The notes beneath the pieces are model-generated. The model did not search any database. It was not told the DNA's origin and worked only from the letters and a program-made list of their open reading frames with translations. A program made the translations under genes and the position numbers. Shown piece by piece: positions 52,531-61,066 of a DNA stretch of 64,000 nt; the first letter of the stretch is position 1; each line of letters starts with the position of its first letter. The stretch is from positions 510,581 to 574,580 of the forward strand of contig NZ_QTUV01000001.1 in NCBI RefSeq assembly GCF_003435815.1. The letters are read 5' to 3'. The stretch comes from Dorea sp. AM10-31 (GTDB taxonomy: Bacteria; Bacillota; Clostridia; Lachnospirales; Lachnospiraceae).

Positions 52531-53378
52531 TGTCTTTTTATTTTATAGATGACGATAAAAACATTACAAACATTTTAAAACTGATCGTAAATACGCGTGG
52601 ACTCGGTGTCTGTTGCGGAAGTGCGGAAAACGCAGCAGAGGCACTGGCAGATCTGCCTGTTATGCGCCCGGACATCGTTCTTGTCGATTTCCTTATGCCG
52701 GAGATGGACGGCATTTCTTTCATCAAGCAAGCGAAAAAAATTCTTCCGGACGCAGCCTATATTATGCTGTCACAGGTTGCTTCCAAGGATATGATTGCTT
52801 CTGCCTATGAAGCCGGTGTAGAATTTTTCATCCAGAAGCCAATCAACAGCGTAGAAGTGGAATCCATCATCCGCAAAGTCAGCGACGGTCTTTCCATGAA
52901 ACGGATGGTTCAGCAGATGCATAATATTTTTACCCCTGACACAAACAAATCCTCTGTTTCCAAGTCAGCAAATGAGCAGCAGATTGAAGCAAATCTACGC
53001 ACGATCCTTACACGTCTCGGAATTATAGGCGATACCGGTAGCAAAGATATTATTACGATCGTCAAATACATGTGTATGCACCCGGAAAGCGTGGATACAA
53101 TGACTGTCAGCGAACTGTGCAGTAAATTCTGTGATAATCCGAAGTCCATGGAGCAGCGTATCCGCCGTACTGCATTTAACGGTCTTGTCAATCTGGCACA
53201 TCTCGGTCTGGATGATTACTCAAACGAGATCTTCGTTGATTATTCCAGTACACTTTACAATTTTGAACAGGTGCGGAAAGAAATGGATTGTATTCGTCAA
53301 AAATCTGTCAGACATGGTAATTTGAAGATTCGTCATTTTCTGACTTCTCTCGCTTTTCGTTGTCAAAATGCACAATGA
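52527..53378 (+). CDS. Response regulator with YcbB/GlnL-type output domain
   Basis: A 283-residue regulator. The receiver has the acidic pair in FIDDDKN and phosphoacceptor Asp54 in VDFLMPEMDG. The C-terminal part (about 155-283) has the YcbB/GlnL pattern, with MCMHPESVDTMTVSELCSKF and the HTH-like region RRTAFNGLVNLAHLGLDD. The start overlaps the kinase gene. It most likely activates the transporter gene 138 bp downstream, as GlnL does for glutamine genes in Bacillus. Target sites were not identified with certainty. Confidence 0.88.
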   Translation: MMSFYFIDDDKNITNILKLIVNTRGLGVCCGSAENAAEALADLPVMRPDIVLVDFLMPEMDGISFIKQAKKILPDAAYIMLSQVASKDMIASAYEAGVEFFIQKPINSVEVESIIRKVSDGLSMKRMVQQMHNIFTPDTNKSSVSKSANEQQIEANLRTILTRLGIIGDTGSKDIITIVKYMCMHPESVDTMTVSELCSKFCDNPKSMEQRIRRTAFNGLVNLAHLGLDDYSNEIFVDYSSTLYNFEQVRKEMDCIRQKSVRHGNLKIRHFLTSLAFRCQNAQ

Positions 53379-53516
53379 TTTGCAATAATCGCGCTTATTT
53401 GTATGCATATTGTCACCTATTGAAACTTTTTGTAACCGTGCATATATATTATACCTATCAATAAACGGACGGACTTATAGAATTTTTAAATCAAAGAAAG
53501 TTGAGAGGTGTAACGT

Positions 53517-54590
53517 ATGGTAACAGTTTTATCAGGTGTAGCTTTATTAGTCGCAACATTAGCAGTATTTTCACTGTTCAGTCTTAAGATGCCGAAGGGA
53601 TCGCTTGCAATGTCAGGTATGGCAGATGCAGCCGTTGCAACATTCCTTGTTGAGGCAATTCACAGCTATATCAGCGGAGATTTGTTTGGTATTTCATTTT
53701 TAAAACAGGTTGGAACCACATCTGGAAGCATGGGTGGTGTTGCAGCGGCAATCATGGTTCCAATCTGTATGGGAGCTAACCCGTTATACGGAGTAGTAGC
53801 CGGTGTAGCCGTTGCAGGTTACGGAATTCTTCCTGGATTTATCGCAGGATATATCGTAGGATTTGTTGCACCGATTATTGAAAAGAAACTTCCGGAAGGT
53901 GTGAACGTAATCGTTGGTGCTCTTGCAGTCGCTCCAATCGCACGTATTATCGTTGTAAGTGTAGAACCGGGTGTGAACATCTTATTATCACGAATCGGTC
54001 TTACAATTTCAGCAGCAACCGATCAGTCCCCGATCGTTATGGGATTCTTGCTCGGTGGTATTATGAAAATGATCTGTACATCACCGTTAAGTTCTATGGC
54101 ACTGACAGCCATGTTAGGGCTGACAGGACTTCCAATGGGTATTGCCGCAGTTGCATGCTTTGGTGGTTCTTTCACAAACGGTATGATATTCCACAAATTG
54201 AAACTTGGTAACAGAGGTAACGTAATCGGCGTTATGTTAGAGCCTTTAACACAGGCCCCGATCGTAACTGCCAATCCAATTCCTATTTATTGTTCGAATT
54301 TCTTTGGCGGCGGACTTGCAGGTATCTCAGCGGCGGTATTCCACATTGTGAATAATGCGCCTGGTACAGCTTCTCCAATTCCTGGACTTCTTGCACCGTT
54401 TGCATTTAATGCGCCGGGAACTGTTGTAATCTCTCTTGCATTTGCAGCAGCAGGCGGTTTACTTGCAGGATTTATAGGCGGAACAGTTTTCAAACACATC
54501 CGCGAAAAGAAAGGAATACTTGTAAAAGAAATTATCGCAGAAACTACAGAAGCTGTTGAATCTGAGGAAGCGCTTGAGCCGAGCGTATAA
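53517..54590 (+). CDS. PTS EIIC-like (PF13303-type) membrane transporter
   Basis: A 357-residue membrane protein with about nine hydrophobic segments, rich in Gly and Ala. It contains the family pattern GTTSGSMGGVAAAIMVPICMGA, PIVMGFLLGGIMKMICTSPLSS and PLTQAPIVTANPIPIYC. It resembles EIIC domains of sugar PTS, but no EIIA or EIIB domain is present or adjacent, so it may transport by another mechanism. It has its own good ribosome binding site (GAGAGGTG) and follows the two-component genes by 138 bp. Substrate unknown. Confidence 0.8.
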   Translation: MVTVLSGVALLVATLAVFSLFSLKMPKGSLAMSGMADAAVATFLVEAIHSYISGDLFGISFLKQVGTTSGSMGGVAAAIMVPICMGANPLYGVVAGVAVAGYGILPGFIAGYIVGFVAPIIEKKLPEGVNVIVGALAVAPIARIIVVSVEPGVNILLSRIGLTISAATDQSPIVMGFLLGGIMKMICTSPLSSMALTAMLGLTGLPMGIAAVACFGGSFTNGMIFHKLKLGNRGNVIGVMLEPLTQAPIVTANPIPIYCSNFFGGGLAGISAAVFHIVNNAPGTASPIPGLLAPFAFNAPGTVVISLAFAAAGGLLAGFIGGTVFKHIREKKGILVKEIIAETTEAVESEEALEPSV

Positions 54591-54623
54591 AAAAGCCCCC
54601 TTATTTTAACAACAAAATATAGA

Positions 54624-54668
54624 AAATATCCCCATTGTGGCACCACACACAATGGGGATATTTTTATT
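54624..54668. terminator. Terminator after the EIIC-like gene
   Basis: AAATATCCCCATTGTG and CACAATGGGGATATTT pair perfectly around an 8-base loop, followed by TTTATTG. Confidence 0.9.
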
Positions 54669-54704
54669 GTTATTTTCTGCGCTTATTATGTCCCATTCAA
54701 GAAG

Positions 54705-54773
54705 CTACGCAAGCAGACGGAACAGCTTCTTAAGATCGATTGGTTTTGATATTTCAAATTCATCTACCTGCAT
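54705..54773 (-). pseudogene. 22-codon remnant, possibly the end of a receiver domain
   Basis: A short minus-strand ORF, MQVDEFEISKPIDLKKLFRLLA, has an AGAGAG upstream. Its EFEISKPIDLKKL pattern resembles the last helix of a response-regulator receiver domain. It is too short to be functional and is probably a gene remnant or a chance ORF. Confidence 0.3.
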
Positions 54774-54924
54774 AATGATTCTCTCTTTCTAAGGAAAATA
54801 TATTTTGTTTATGATACCATAGAATATATGGCTTTTCTACCTCATTTTAGTAACATAACTGTTAAAAATAGGGGTTTCTAATTTTGTTGCATTTTAGCAC
54901 TGTATGTAATAGAATAGATGTAAT

Positions 54925-54992
54925 GTCCAGCAAGTCTTTCATCCGCTCATGAGCAATCTCATGTGGATTCAGGCTTCCAAATTTGGGTATCA
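54925..54992 (+). ncRNA. Structured leader element D, upstream of the antiporter gene
   Basis: AAGTCT is followed by a hairpin with ATCC and CATGAG pairing with CTCATG and GGAT (loop CAAT), then GCTTCC and GGGTATC. The AAGTCT-ATCC-ATGAG-loop-CTCAT-GGAT order matches element C. The final GGTATCAT could pair with ATGATACC 170 bases earlier at about 54808. It ends 57 bp before the antiporter start codon. Confidence 0.35.
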
Positions 54993-55048
54993 TTATATAA
55001 ATATAAAATACATTATTTATTCAAAAATTTCAGAAAGGATTTCGTAAA

Positions 55049-56032
55049 ATGGAATTATTAAAAGCTATTCTGATTCTCGTGATTGGATTTGTGTTACTTA
55101 TCAAAGGAGCGGATTTTTTTGTCGAAGGAAGTTCTTCTGTCGCTAAGAAATTCCATGTTCCTGCCATGCTCATCGGTATGACGATCGTTGCTATGGGAAC
55201 CAGTCTTCCGGAATGTGCAGTCAGCGTGACTGCGTCACTTGCCAATAATAACAGCCTTGCCGTCAGCAATGTCATCGGATCGAACATTTTCAATCTGATG
55301 GTTGTCTGTGGCGCCTGCGCATTATTTTCTCCTCTGACGATCCGCCAGGATACACTGAAGAAGGAATTTCCGCTCTCTATCATCTGTGCGGCACTGATGC
55401 TTGTACTCGGCTATATCGGCATGACACTCGGACACATTGACGGAATTATCTTCCTGGTTCTTTTTGTCGGCTATCTGCTCTGGATGATCCAGTCTGCAAA
55501 GAAAGCCCGTGCAGCAGTTCTCTCGGATCCGGCACAGTCAGGCCAGATAGAACAGGCTGAATTTGTAGAAGAAAATATTGCAATCCTGCCAACATGGAAG
55601 AGTCTTGTCTTTATTATCGGAGGCATGATCGCAATCAAATTTGGCGGAGATTTCGTTGTTGACGGTGCATCGTCCATTGCTTCCAGCATGGGACTCAGCC
55701 AGACACTAATCGGACTTACGATCGTAGCTATGGGAACCAGTCTTCCAGAACTTGTCACCTCACTGGTCGCCGCTAAAAAAGGCGAAGTTGATATGGCACT
55801 TGGCAATGTCATCGGATCAGATATTTTCAATATTTTATTCGTACTCGGAATTGCAACTGTGATCAGCCCGATCTCATTCCTGATGGAAAATGTCATCGAC
55901 ATTATCCTGCTCATTATTATGAGCGTGATCGTTCTTGCATTTGCATGGACCAGGCAGCAGATCAACCGCAAAGAAGGTATCCTTATGCTTCTGATGTATG
56001 CAGCTTATATGGTTTATATCTGTGTGCGCTAA
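55049..56032 (+). CDS. CaCA-family Na+(H+)/Ca2+ antiporter
   Basis: A 327-residue membrane antiporter of the YrbG type. It is an internal duplication: each half carries the alpha-repeat signature, TIVAMGTSLPECAVSVTASL in the first and TIVAMGTSLPELVTSLVAAK in the second, with ion-binding GSNIFNLM and GSDIFNILF. About ten membrane helices are present. It should export Ca2+ (or related ions) in exchange for protons or sodium. The ribosome binding site is AGAAAGG. It has a structured leader and a terminator, so it is a single-gene unit. Confidence 0.93.
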   Translation: MELLKAILILVIGFVLLIKGADFFVEGSSSVAKKFHVPAMLIGMTIVAMGTSLPECAVSVTASLANNNSLAVSNVIGSNIFNLMVVCGACALFSPLTIRQDTLKKEFPLSIICAALMLVLGYIGMTLGHIDGIIFLVLFVGYLLWMIQSAKKARAAVLSDPAQSGQIEQAEFVEENIAILPTWKSLVFIIGGMIAIKFGGDFVVDGASSIASSMGLSQTLIGLTIVAMGTSLPELVTSLVAAKKGEVDMALGNVIGSDIFNILFVLGIATVISPISFLMENVIDIILLIIMSVIVLAFAWTRQQINRKEGILMLLMYAAYMVYICVR

Positions 56033-56111
56033 ATACTATTGGGTCATTTAATGATACAACTTTATAATATAGTTGCCATAATTTATTAATAACACTTCTA
56101 TAACGATAATA

Positions 56112-56168
56112 CCCCACAGCCTGTATCCATTCTGTTAATAAATCGGTACAAGCTGTGGGGATTTTTTC
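56112..56168 (+). terminator. Terminator of the antiporter gene
   Basis: CCCCACAGC and GCTGTGGGG pair across a 31-base loop and are followed by ATTTTTT. Confidence 0.7.
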
Positions 56169-56232
56169 TTTTATTATGATGCCATGATCATTATTCATAA
56201 TCTGGCTACTACATCCAATTTTACACATATCT

Positions 56233-56268
56233 AAAAAAGGGCATCCTTATTCGGACTACCCCTTTTTT
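56233..56268 (-). terminator. Terminator of pgi
   Basis: AAAAAAGGG and CCCTTTTTT pair around an 18-base loop, 15 bp after the pgi stop on the minus strand. Confidence 0.7.
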
Positions 56269-56283
56269 AAACTGTTTCGTATA

Positions 56284-57864
56284 TTAAATATTCAACAGAT
56301 CGCTGAATACTTTCAGTGCTCCGTCTGTCTCGTGTGCAAGTACACGTTTTGCGAGGACTTTTCCGAGCTGTACGCCTTCCTGGTCAAAACTGTTAAGGTT
56401 CCATACAAATCCCTGGAACATTACTTTATTCTCATAATGAGCAAGCAGCGCACCTAATGTCTTCGGATCAAGCTTCTCTCCGATGATAATGCTTGACGGA
56501 CGTCCGCCTTCGAAGTTCTTATTGCGGTTTTCGTCAGATTTACCACATGCAAATGCGACAATCTGTGCTGCAACGTTTGCACATAATTTCTGCTGGCTTG
56601 TGCTGTCCTGAATCACAACATCTGTGCCAATCTGGCTGTTCTTGAATCCGATAAACTGAAGCGGTACAATATCTGTTCCCTGGTGCAGAAGCTGGTAGAA
56701 AGAATGCTGTCCGTTTGTTCCAGGCTCACCGAAGATCACCGGTCCTGTCACGTAATCTACCGGCTCTCCGAAACGGTTTACAGATTTACCATTGGATTCC
56801 ATATCCAGCTGCTGTAAATGTGCCGGAAAACGGCTTAAAGCCTGTGAATAAGGCAGTACTGCTGTTGCCGGATAACCAAGGATGTTTCTCTCATATACTC
56901 CGATCATAGCATCCAGAAGTGCCGCATTCTTACGCACATCTTTGTTCATTGCAGATTTGTCTGCTGCCGCTGCTCCTTCCAGAAACTGTGCAAATACTTC
57001 CGGTCCGAATGCCAGTGAAAGTACAGCTCCACCAACTGCCGATGTAGAAGAATAACGTCCTCCGATATAGTCATCCATGAAGAATGCTGCAAGGTAATCA
57101 TCACTCTTTGCAAGCGGTGATGTCTCGCTTGTTACAGCGATCATATGCTTACTTGCATCCAGCCCTGCGTTCTTTAATGCATCTTTTACAAAAGATTCAT
57201 TGGTCAGGGTCTCTAATGTTGTTCCGGACTTGGATACCAGTACGAAAATAGAATGTGCAACATCAATGGAATTAAGAACTGCTGCCGCATCATCCGGGTC
57301 TACGTTACTGATAAATTTAGCTTCCATTTTAAACAGACCGTTTTTCTTTGCCCAGTTTTCAAGTGCCAGATACATTGCGCGTGGTCCTAGATCACTTCCG
57401 CCGATACCGATCTGTACGACAGTTGTAAATTTCTCGCCGGCTCCGTTTACAATCTCTCCTGCATGTACTTTGTTTGCAAAATCAGCAATCTTCTCCTGCT
57501 GTTCTACATAGAATGCTCGTTTATCTACACCGTCTGCCACTACTTTATCTCCAAGCTGTCCACGTGTCAGATGATGAAGTACAAGACGGTTCTCTCCTGT
57601 ATTAATTACTTCTCCGTTGTAAAGTGCTTCGAATTTATCAACAAGCTGTGCTTCATCTGCCAGTTTGGCAAGTGCATCGATCACAGTATCATCTACTTCT
57701 TTTGCAGCATAATTATAATTAAGTCCCTCTGTCATAGAAACGCTGTAATTTTTCACACGCTCTGCTCCCTGCTCACCGGACATTGCTTCTGCAAGATTCA
57801 CACGTTTTACATTTGCAAGCTCCTGATAAGAAGCCAGGGTATCTGTGTTCTTCCAATTTATCAT
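56284..57864 (-). CDS. pgi: Glucose-6-phosphate isomerase
   Basis: Glycolytic isomerase of 526 residues interconverting glucose 6-phosphate and fructose 6-phosphate. Visible signatures are VVQIGIGGSDLGPRAMYLAL, DYIGGRYSSTSAVGG, GEPGTNGQHSFYQLLHQGTD with the catalytic Glu and His, and the C-terminal FDQEGVQLGKVLAK with the catalytic Lys. It is longer than the 450-residue Bacillus form and closer to the larger bacterial type. It is a single gene with its own terminator. Confidence 0.96.
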   Translation of the reverse strand: MINWKNTDTLASYQELANVKRVNLAEAMSGEQGAERVKNYSVSMTEGLNYNYAAKEVDDTVIDALAKLADEAQLVDKFEALYNGEVINTGENRLVLHHLTRGQLGDKVVADGVDKRAFYVEQQEKIADFANKVHAGEIVNGAGEKFTTVVQIGIGGSDLGPRAMYLALENWAKKNGLFKMEAKFISNVDPDDAAAVLNSIDVAHSIFVLVSKSGTTLETLTNESFVKDALKNAGLDASKHMIAVTSETSPLAKSDDYLAAFFMDDYIGGRYSSTSAVGGAVLSLAFGPEVFAQFLEGAAAADKSAMNKDVRKNAALLDAMIGVYERNILGYPATAVLPYSQALSRFPAHLQQLDMESNGKSVNRFGEPVDYVTGPVIFGEPGTNGQHSFYQLLHQGTDIVPLQFIGFKNSQIGTDVVIQDSTSQQKLCANVAAQIVAFACGKSDENRNKNFEGGRPSSIIIGEKLDPKTLGALLAHYENKVMFQGFVWNLNSFDQEGVQLGKVLAKRVLAHETDGALKVFSDLLNI

Positions 57865-58049
57865 AGTGATAGATTCCTCCTTTATTCTTACTTGTTCTCT
57901 ATCTTTTACCTTTCTAGCATACCATACCGAATCTAACTTTTCAAATCTCCCCTGAAAATGGTAAAAATTCTGTGATTTCCTCTCAAAATCCTCAGAATAT
58001 GCTATACTTTTAAACGAACTCAGCGACTTATGAAGGAGCCTTATTTACT

Positions 58050-58823
58050 ATGATGACAGAATTAGAAAAATACTATAATAAATTTAATGAAGAGAAGCGT
58101 CTGAATAGCCGGCACGGGCAGGTAGAATTTACAACTTCCATGAAATATATCCATGCCTATTTGCCGGATGATCCTCATGCGAAAATATTGGATGTCGGCG
58201 CAGGAACCGGACGTTACAGTGTCGCACTCGCCGAAGAAGGCTACGATGTTACGGCTGTCGAGCTTGTAAAATACAATCTTGGGATTTTAAAGCAGAAAAA
58301 CAGTACCGTCAAAGCTTATCAGGGAAATGCCCTGAAGCTTTCACGGTTCCCGGACAATGAATTTGACATGGTGCTTGTCTTTGGGCCGATGTATCATCTG
58401 CTCACGACAGAAGAGAAAGTACAAGCTTTGAAAGAAGCGAAACGTGTTCTGAAAGATGATGGTGTCATGCTTGTTGCATACTGCATGAATGAATACAGTA
58501 TCCTGACTTACGGGTTCAGGCAGAATCACATTCTCGAATGTCTGGAAAATGGCAAGATCAGCAAAGATTTCCGTGTACAGCCGGAAGCGGAAGATCTCTA
58601 TGATTATGTACGGCTTGAAGATATGGATGCCTATAATAAAGCCGCCGGTCTGAAACGGATTAAGGTCATTTCAGCCGACGGTCCTTCGGATTATATGCGT
58701 CCGGTATTAAATGCAATGGACGAAGCCACATTTGAAGCATTTATCCGTTATCATCTGACCATATGTGAACGTCCGGAGCTTGTCGGTGCCGGATCTCATA
58801 CTGTAGATATTCTCAGGAAATAA
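58050..58823 (+). CDS. Class I SAM-dependent methyltransferase
   Basis: A 257-residue methyltransferase. The SAM-binding motif I is ILDVGAGTGRYSVALAEEGYD (about residues 46-66), motif II includes VTAVELV, and the post-motif region reads FDMVLVFGPMYHLLT, with a later DDGVMLVAYCM. The acceptor is unknown. The ribosome binding site GAAGGAG precedes two adjacent ATG codons. It is divergent from pgi, with a TATACT near 58002 as probable -10. Confidence 0.88.
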   Translation: MMTELEKYYNKFNEEKRLNSRHGQVEFTTSMKYIHAYLPDDPHAKILDVGAGTGRYSVALAEEGYDVTAVELVKYNLGILKQKNSTVKAYQGNALKLSRFPDNEFDMVLVFGPMYHLLTTEEKVQALKEAKRVLKDDGVMLVAYCMNEYSILTYGFRQNHILECLENGKISKDFRVQPEAEDLYDYVRLEDMDAYNKAAGLKRIKVISADGPSDYMRPVLNAMDEATFEAFIRYHLTICERPELVGAGSHTVDILRK

Positions 58824-58866
58824 TATCGAAATGCATCCCGGTACAATCGTTTAAGCCGGTTCCGTC

Positions 58867-59047
58867 CTATACATTTTCTGATATCTTGTCAATAAATTCA
58901 AGAATGCACTCGGCAACACATGGATTTATGATGCTCCCGGAATTTCTGATGTAATTTATTGGCGGCTGTAAATGCCACTCGCTCGGATTCATAGTTGTGA
59001 CTTCTTCCGGCAAGCACAAGTGCAACTTTTAATTTTAAACGATTCAT
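58867..59047 (-). other. Two overlapping short ORFs in the methyltransferase/nuclease gap
   Basis: In one minus-strand frame a 49-codon ORF (59047-58898) starts MNRLKLKVALVLAGRS and carries ERVAFTAANKLHQKFREH. In another frame a 41-codon ORF (58992-58867) starts MNPSEWHLQPPINYIRN and ends LEFIDKISENV, with GGAAGAAG upstream. Both look protein-like over part of their length, which suggests a frameshifted remnant or a pair of microproteins. I cannot decide between them. Confidence 0.3.
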
Positions 59048-59088
59048 TTCTGGTAAAATTTATACGAACATAGTTTCGTCATCTGTGG

Positions 59089-59094
59089 TATAAT
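59089..59094 (+). promoter_or_regulatory. Extended -10 of the nuclease operon
   Basis: TGTGGTATAAT contains a TGN extended -10 and a perfect TATAAT, 38 bp before the first start codon. No clear -35. Confidence 0.5.
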
Positions 59095-59131
59095 AAAACC
59101 ACTACCATTAGTAAGGGAAAGGGGAGCTTAC

Positions 59132-59539
59132 ATGAAACTTATTATTTGCGTTGATGACAACAATGGCATGATGTTCAACCGGCGTCGTCAGTCGAAGGAC
59201 CGCGAAGTGCGTCATGACATTCTTGCCTATACGATGCCGGAACGGATCTGGATGAATGAATACAGTCTTGAACAGTTTGAAACGGACGATACATCCCGGA
59301 TCCAGGTTGCAAATAATTTTCTGATCCAGGCAGATGACAACGACTATTGTTTTATTGAAAACGGACAATATTTGATTGATGAATCGAGACTGGATGAGAT
59401 TGTTCTGTATCACTGGAATCGTGTTTACCCGGCTGATTATTATTTTGACATTGATCTGCACGGCTGGACTCTGGCAGACCAGAAGGAGTTCAAGGGATTT
59501 TCACACGATAAGATAACGAGAGAGATATGGACAAGATGA
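59132..59539 (+). CDS. Acidic conserved hypothetical protein, upstream partner of the nuclease
   Basis: A 135-residue cytoplasmic protein starting MKLIICVDDNNGMMFNRRRQ, with no signal peptide. It is acidic and contains FLIQADDNDYCFIENGQYL and a C-terminal HDKITREIWTR. I do not recognise a characterised family. The ribosome binding site is AAAGGGGAG. Its 3' end overlaps the start of the secreted nuclease gene by 13 bases, so the two are coupled. It may be a folding, regulatory or protective partner of the nuclease; this is inference from gene order. Confidence 0.65.
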   Translation: MKLIICVDDNNGMMFNRRRQSKDREVRHDILAYTMPERIWMNEYSLEQFETDDTSRIQVANNFLIQADDNDYCFIENGQYLIDESRLDEIVLYHWNRVYPADYYFDIDLHGWTLADQKEFKGFSHDKITREIWTR

Positions 59540-60573
59540 AAAAATTAAAGTTATTACTTGCAAATATTATACTTGCCGGTGTGCTGGTGCTCGGTGGCTG
59601 TGCGGATGCCGGGGACAGTTCACAGTCTTCGTCTTCTAAAGAAACGACTACGCAGGAATCTGCTTCATCTGAAGATCAAAATACGAATGCCGAAGACAAT
59701 TCGGATGATACATCTGCACAGGCGGATTCCGGTAATACTGCCGGTTCTGATACCGCAGGCAAGACAAAGGCTGCCGCTTCTAAGGCAAAAACTTCGGCTG
59801 TAAGTACTTCTAAGATACCGAAGTACTCTGGTTCGCCTTATATCAAGGTTCATAACAATGTACCATTTTTTAAGAAGTCGGACCTGACGAAAAAAGTCTT
59901 TGAAAAGTACAGCAAATTAGATGCGCTCGGCCGCTGCCGCACTGCTTATGCCAATGTCTGCAAAGCAACCATGCCAACGGAAAAGCGCGGACGGATCGGT
60001 ATGGTCAAACCTTCCGGCTGGCACACAGTGAAGTACAACAACGTAGACGGCAAATACCTCTACAACCGCTGTCATCTGATCGGTTATCAGCTCACCGCAG
60101 AAAATGCGAACGAAAGTAATCTCATGACCGGAACGCGCTATCTGAATGTAGATGGCATGCTGCCTTTTGAAAATATGGTTGCTGACTATGTAAAAGAGAC
60201 AAACAACCACGTTCTGTACCGGGTAACGCCGATATATACGGATGAAAACTTACTGGCTGACGGTGTACTGATGGAAGCGGAATCTGTTGAGGACAAAGGC
60301 AAAGGCATTTCCTACTGCGTATATGTGTATAACGTACAGCCGGGAATCAAGATTGATTATGAGACTGGCGACAGCTCTGCGAAAGATTCACGCCGTTCCG
60401 GACAGAGTTCCGCAAAAGGAACTTACATCATTAATGAGAACACGAACAAATTTCACAAACCGGACTGCCGGAGCGTGAAGATGATGAAAGATAAGAATAA
60501 GAAAACATATACCGGGAAACGCTCTGAGCTCATCAATTCGGGGTATGAGCCGTGTAAAAACTGTAACCCGTGA
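59527..60573 (+). CDS. Secreted lipoprotein DNA/RNA non-specific endonuclease
   Basis: A 348-residue exported nuclease. The signal peptide ends in the lipobox VLGGC at Cys25. A Ser/Thr/Asp-rich spacer (30-95) leads to a beta-beta-alpha-metal nuclease domain with RCHLIGYQL (181-189, the DRGH-like motif with catalytic His183) and ANESNLMTGTRYLNVDGM holding the metal-binding Asn. The C-terminal 50 residues carry NTNKFHKPDCRSVKM and a terminal CKNCNP, a small Cys/His metal-binding module. It would degrade extracellular nucleic acids at the cell surface. An alternative ATG lies three codons downstream. Confidence 0.88.
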   Translation: MDKMKKLKLLLANIILAGVLVLGGCADAGDSSQSSSSKETTTQESASSEDQNTNAEDNSDDTSAQADSGNTAGSDTAGKTKAAASKAKTSAVSTSKIPKYSGSPYIKVHNNVPFFKKSDLTKKVFEKYSKLDALGRCRTAYANVCKATMPTEKRGRIGMVKPSGWHTVKYNNVDGKYLYNRCHLIGYQLTAENANESNLMTGTRYLNVDGMLPFENMVADYVKETNNHVLYRVTPIYTDENLLADGVLMEAESVEDKGKGISYCVYVYNVQPGIKIDYETGDSSAKDSRRSGQSSAKGTYIINENTNKFHKPDCRSVKMMKDKNKKTYTGKRSELINSGYEPCKNCNP

Positions 60574-60604
60574 TACTGTCACTGGTGGCTTTTCCGAATA
60601 TTAT

Positions 60605-60652
60605 AAAAAACGCATTGCAGCGATTAAACTTGCTACAATGCGTTTTTTTACT
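60605..60652 (+). terminator. Terminator of the nuclease operon
   Basis: AAAAAACGCATTG and CAATGCGTTTTTT pair perfectly; the loop is about 18 bases. It follows the nuclease stop by 32 bp. Confidence 0.85.
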
Positions 60653-60717
60653 TTCCTCTTTTTTATTTAAGCGTTACCGGGTGCAAACTATCAGGATTTT
60701 GCTGTATTTTATGCTCG

Positions 60718-60987
60718 TTATATCCACTCTTCATTTCCGCCTGTTACTGCAAGGGAAATCAAAGTATCCATTTTCTCTACTTCATCTTCGCCCTGGATTA
60801 CCTGTAATAATTTTGCCGTTTCTTCTATTACAGGCATCGGCTCATCCGGGCCGATCTCCATATCCGGCTGCTCACCGCATGCCGGACAGACCATCTGTGG
60901 TCTTACCGTAAGTGATAAGAAACGATTCCCACACTCTTCACATTCATAATAGCCACACATCTGTGTGCCATCAGGTACATAATACAT
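60718..60987 (-). CDS. Small zinc-ribbon protein
   Basis: An 89-residue protein with four cysteines in two CxxC knuckles (YECEECGN and VCPACGEQ, about residues 16-38), a zinc ribbon, followed by an acidic helical tail (EETAKLLQVIQGEDEVEKM). No enzyme domain is present. AGGGGG lies close upstream of the ATG. It might bind nucleic acid or a partner protein; no function is known. It follows the DUF4317 gene on the same strand with a gap of about 80 bp and may be co-transcribed. Confidence 0.7.
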   Translation of the reverse strand: MYYVPDGTQMCGYYECEECGNRFLSLTVRPQMVCPACGEQPDMEIGPDEPMPVIEETAKLLQVIQGEDEVEKMDTLISLAVTGGNEEWI

Positions 60988-61066
60988 CTTTTATCCCCCT
61001 TTAAATAATACTTCTGTCTTTTGCTGATTTTCTATCTTCTGTCAGAATCAAGCGCAAACTCTGTAA

